Positions 63,963 through 64,000 of a stretch of DNA of 64,000 nt are shown in pieces. The notes beneath the pieces are model-generated. The model did not search any database and was not told the DNA's origin. It saw nothing but the letters and a program-made list of their open reading frames with translations. This DNA comes from Desmonostoc vinosum HA7617-LM4 (GTDB lineage: Bacteria > Cyanobacteriota > Cyanobacteriia > Cyanobacteriales > Nostocaceae): positions 124,001-188,000 of the forward strand of contig JAHHHC010000003.1 in the NCBI GenBank assembly GCA_019359515.1. The letters run 5' to 3'. Made by a program: the position numbers and the translations under genes. How positions within the stretch are numbered: position 1 is the first letter of the stretch; each line of letters opens with the position of its first letter.

Positions 63963-64000
63963 AGATAAAGACCGTAGTTTTACTGATATTTTATTTTGAC

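Overview
The window is filamentous, Nostoc-type cyanobacterial chromosome. The evidence is the abundance of the HIP1 octamer (gcgatcgc), the iterated short tandem repeats between genes (attcgta, ctccctcat and cggggac series), AMIN-domain TonB receptors, a homogentisate phytyltransferase, a cyanoexosortase A and a WD40-tailed Ser/Thr kinase. No rRNA, tRNA or CRISPR array was seen. Gene identities come from reading translated proteins and motifs by eye; no database search was possible.

Layout. 0-6.4 kb (minus strand): two AraC regulator/TonB-dependent siderophore receptor pairs in tandem, the last receptor running off the left edge, then a Uma2-family protein. 6.8-15.8 kb: an orphan parvulin-type isomerase, a 1.5 kb gene-free stretch, then export cassette 1 (transposase-like HTH protein, cNMP-binding/C39-peptidase ABC transporter, HlyD adaptor, parvulin). 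15.9-23.7 kb: housekeeping and metabolic genes (TPR protein, hpt, DOPA-dioxygenase-like, CPBP protease with an internal duplication, DUF3326, ferredoxin, acnB). 23.9-28 kb: an AT-rich island with a translationally coupled DUF262/HEPN pair, a DUF29 protein and an HTH/NB-ARC STAND gene that appears to be cut short by a decayed group II intron. 28.6-34.5 kb: export cassette 2, a full paralogue of cassette 1 in the same order. 35.1-39.5 kb: a 1460-residue nitric oxide synthase that fuses two globin-like domains, the oxygenase and a complete flavin reductase. 39.6-45.8 kb: a secreted protein, a TnpB remnant, a third C39 ABC transporter and two tandem small proteins resembling Nif11-type leader peptides, then a formyltransferase. 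46.2-48.2 kb: a cyanoexosortase A locus with an HpsJ-like protein. 49.2-51.6 kb: small stress- and envelope-type proteins, including one built from G-x-R-P-I repeats. 51.8-53.8 kb: uvrB. 54.2-58.9 kb: NAD genes (pncB, nadD, an NrtR-like regulator, nadE) with a GGT-N7-ACC palindrome in front of pncB. 59.4-61.3 kb: a 50-residue protein, a DUF433/DUF5615 toxin-antitoxin-like pair and a papain-fold toxin with a possible immunity partner. 61.3-64 kb: a Ser/Thr kinase with 14 WD40 repeats.

How the parts fit together. The most system-like content is peptide export: three C39-peptidase ABC transporters, two of them in duplicated four-gene cassettes with HlyD adaptors and signal-less parvulins. Only the third has recognisable precursor-like genes beside it. 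The NAD block looks like one regulon. The AraC/TonB block looks like siderophore uptake under local control. The region around 24-28 kb and 59-61 kb has the look of accessory defence or toxin genes. The nitric oxide synthase stands alone and is the most unusual single gene.
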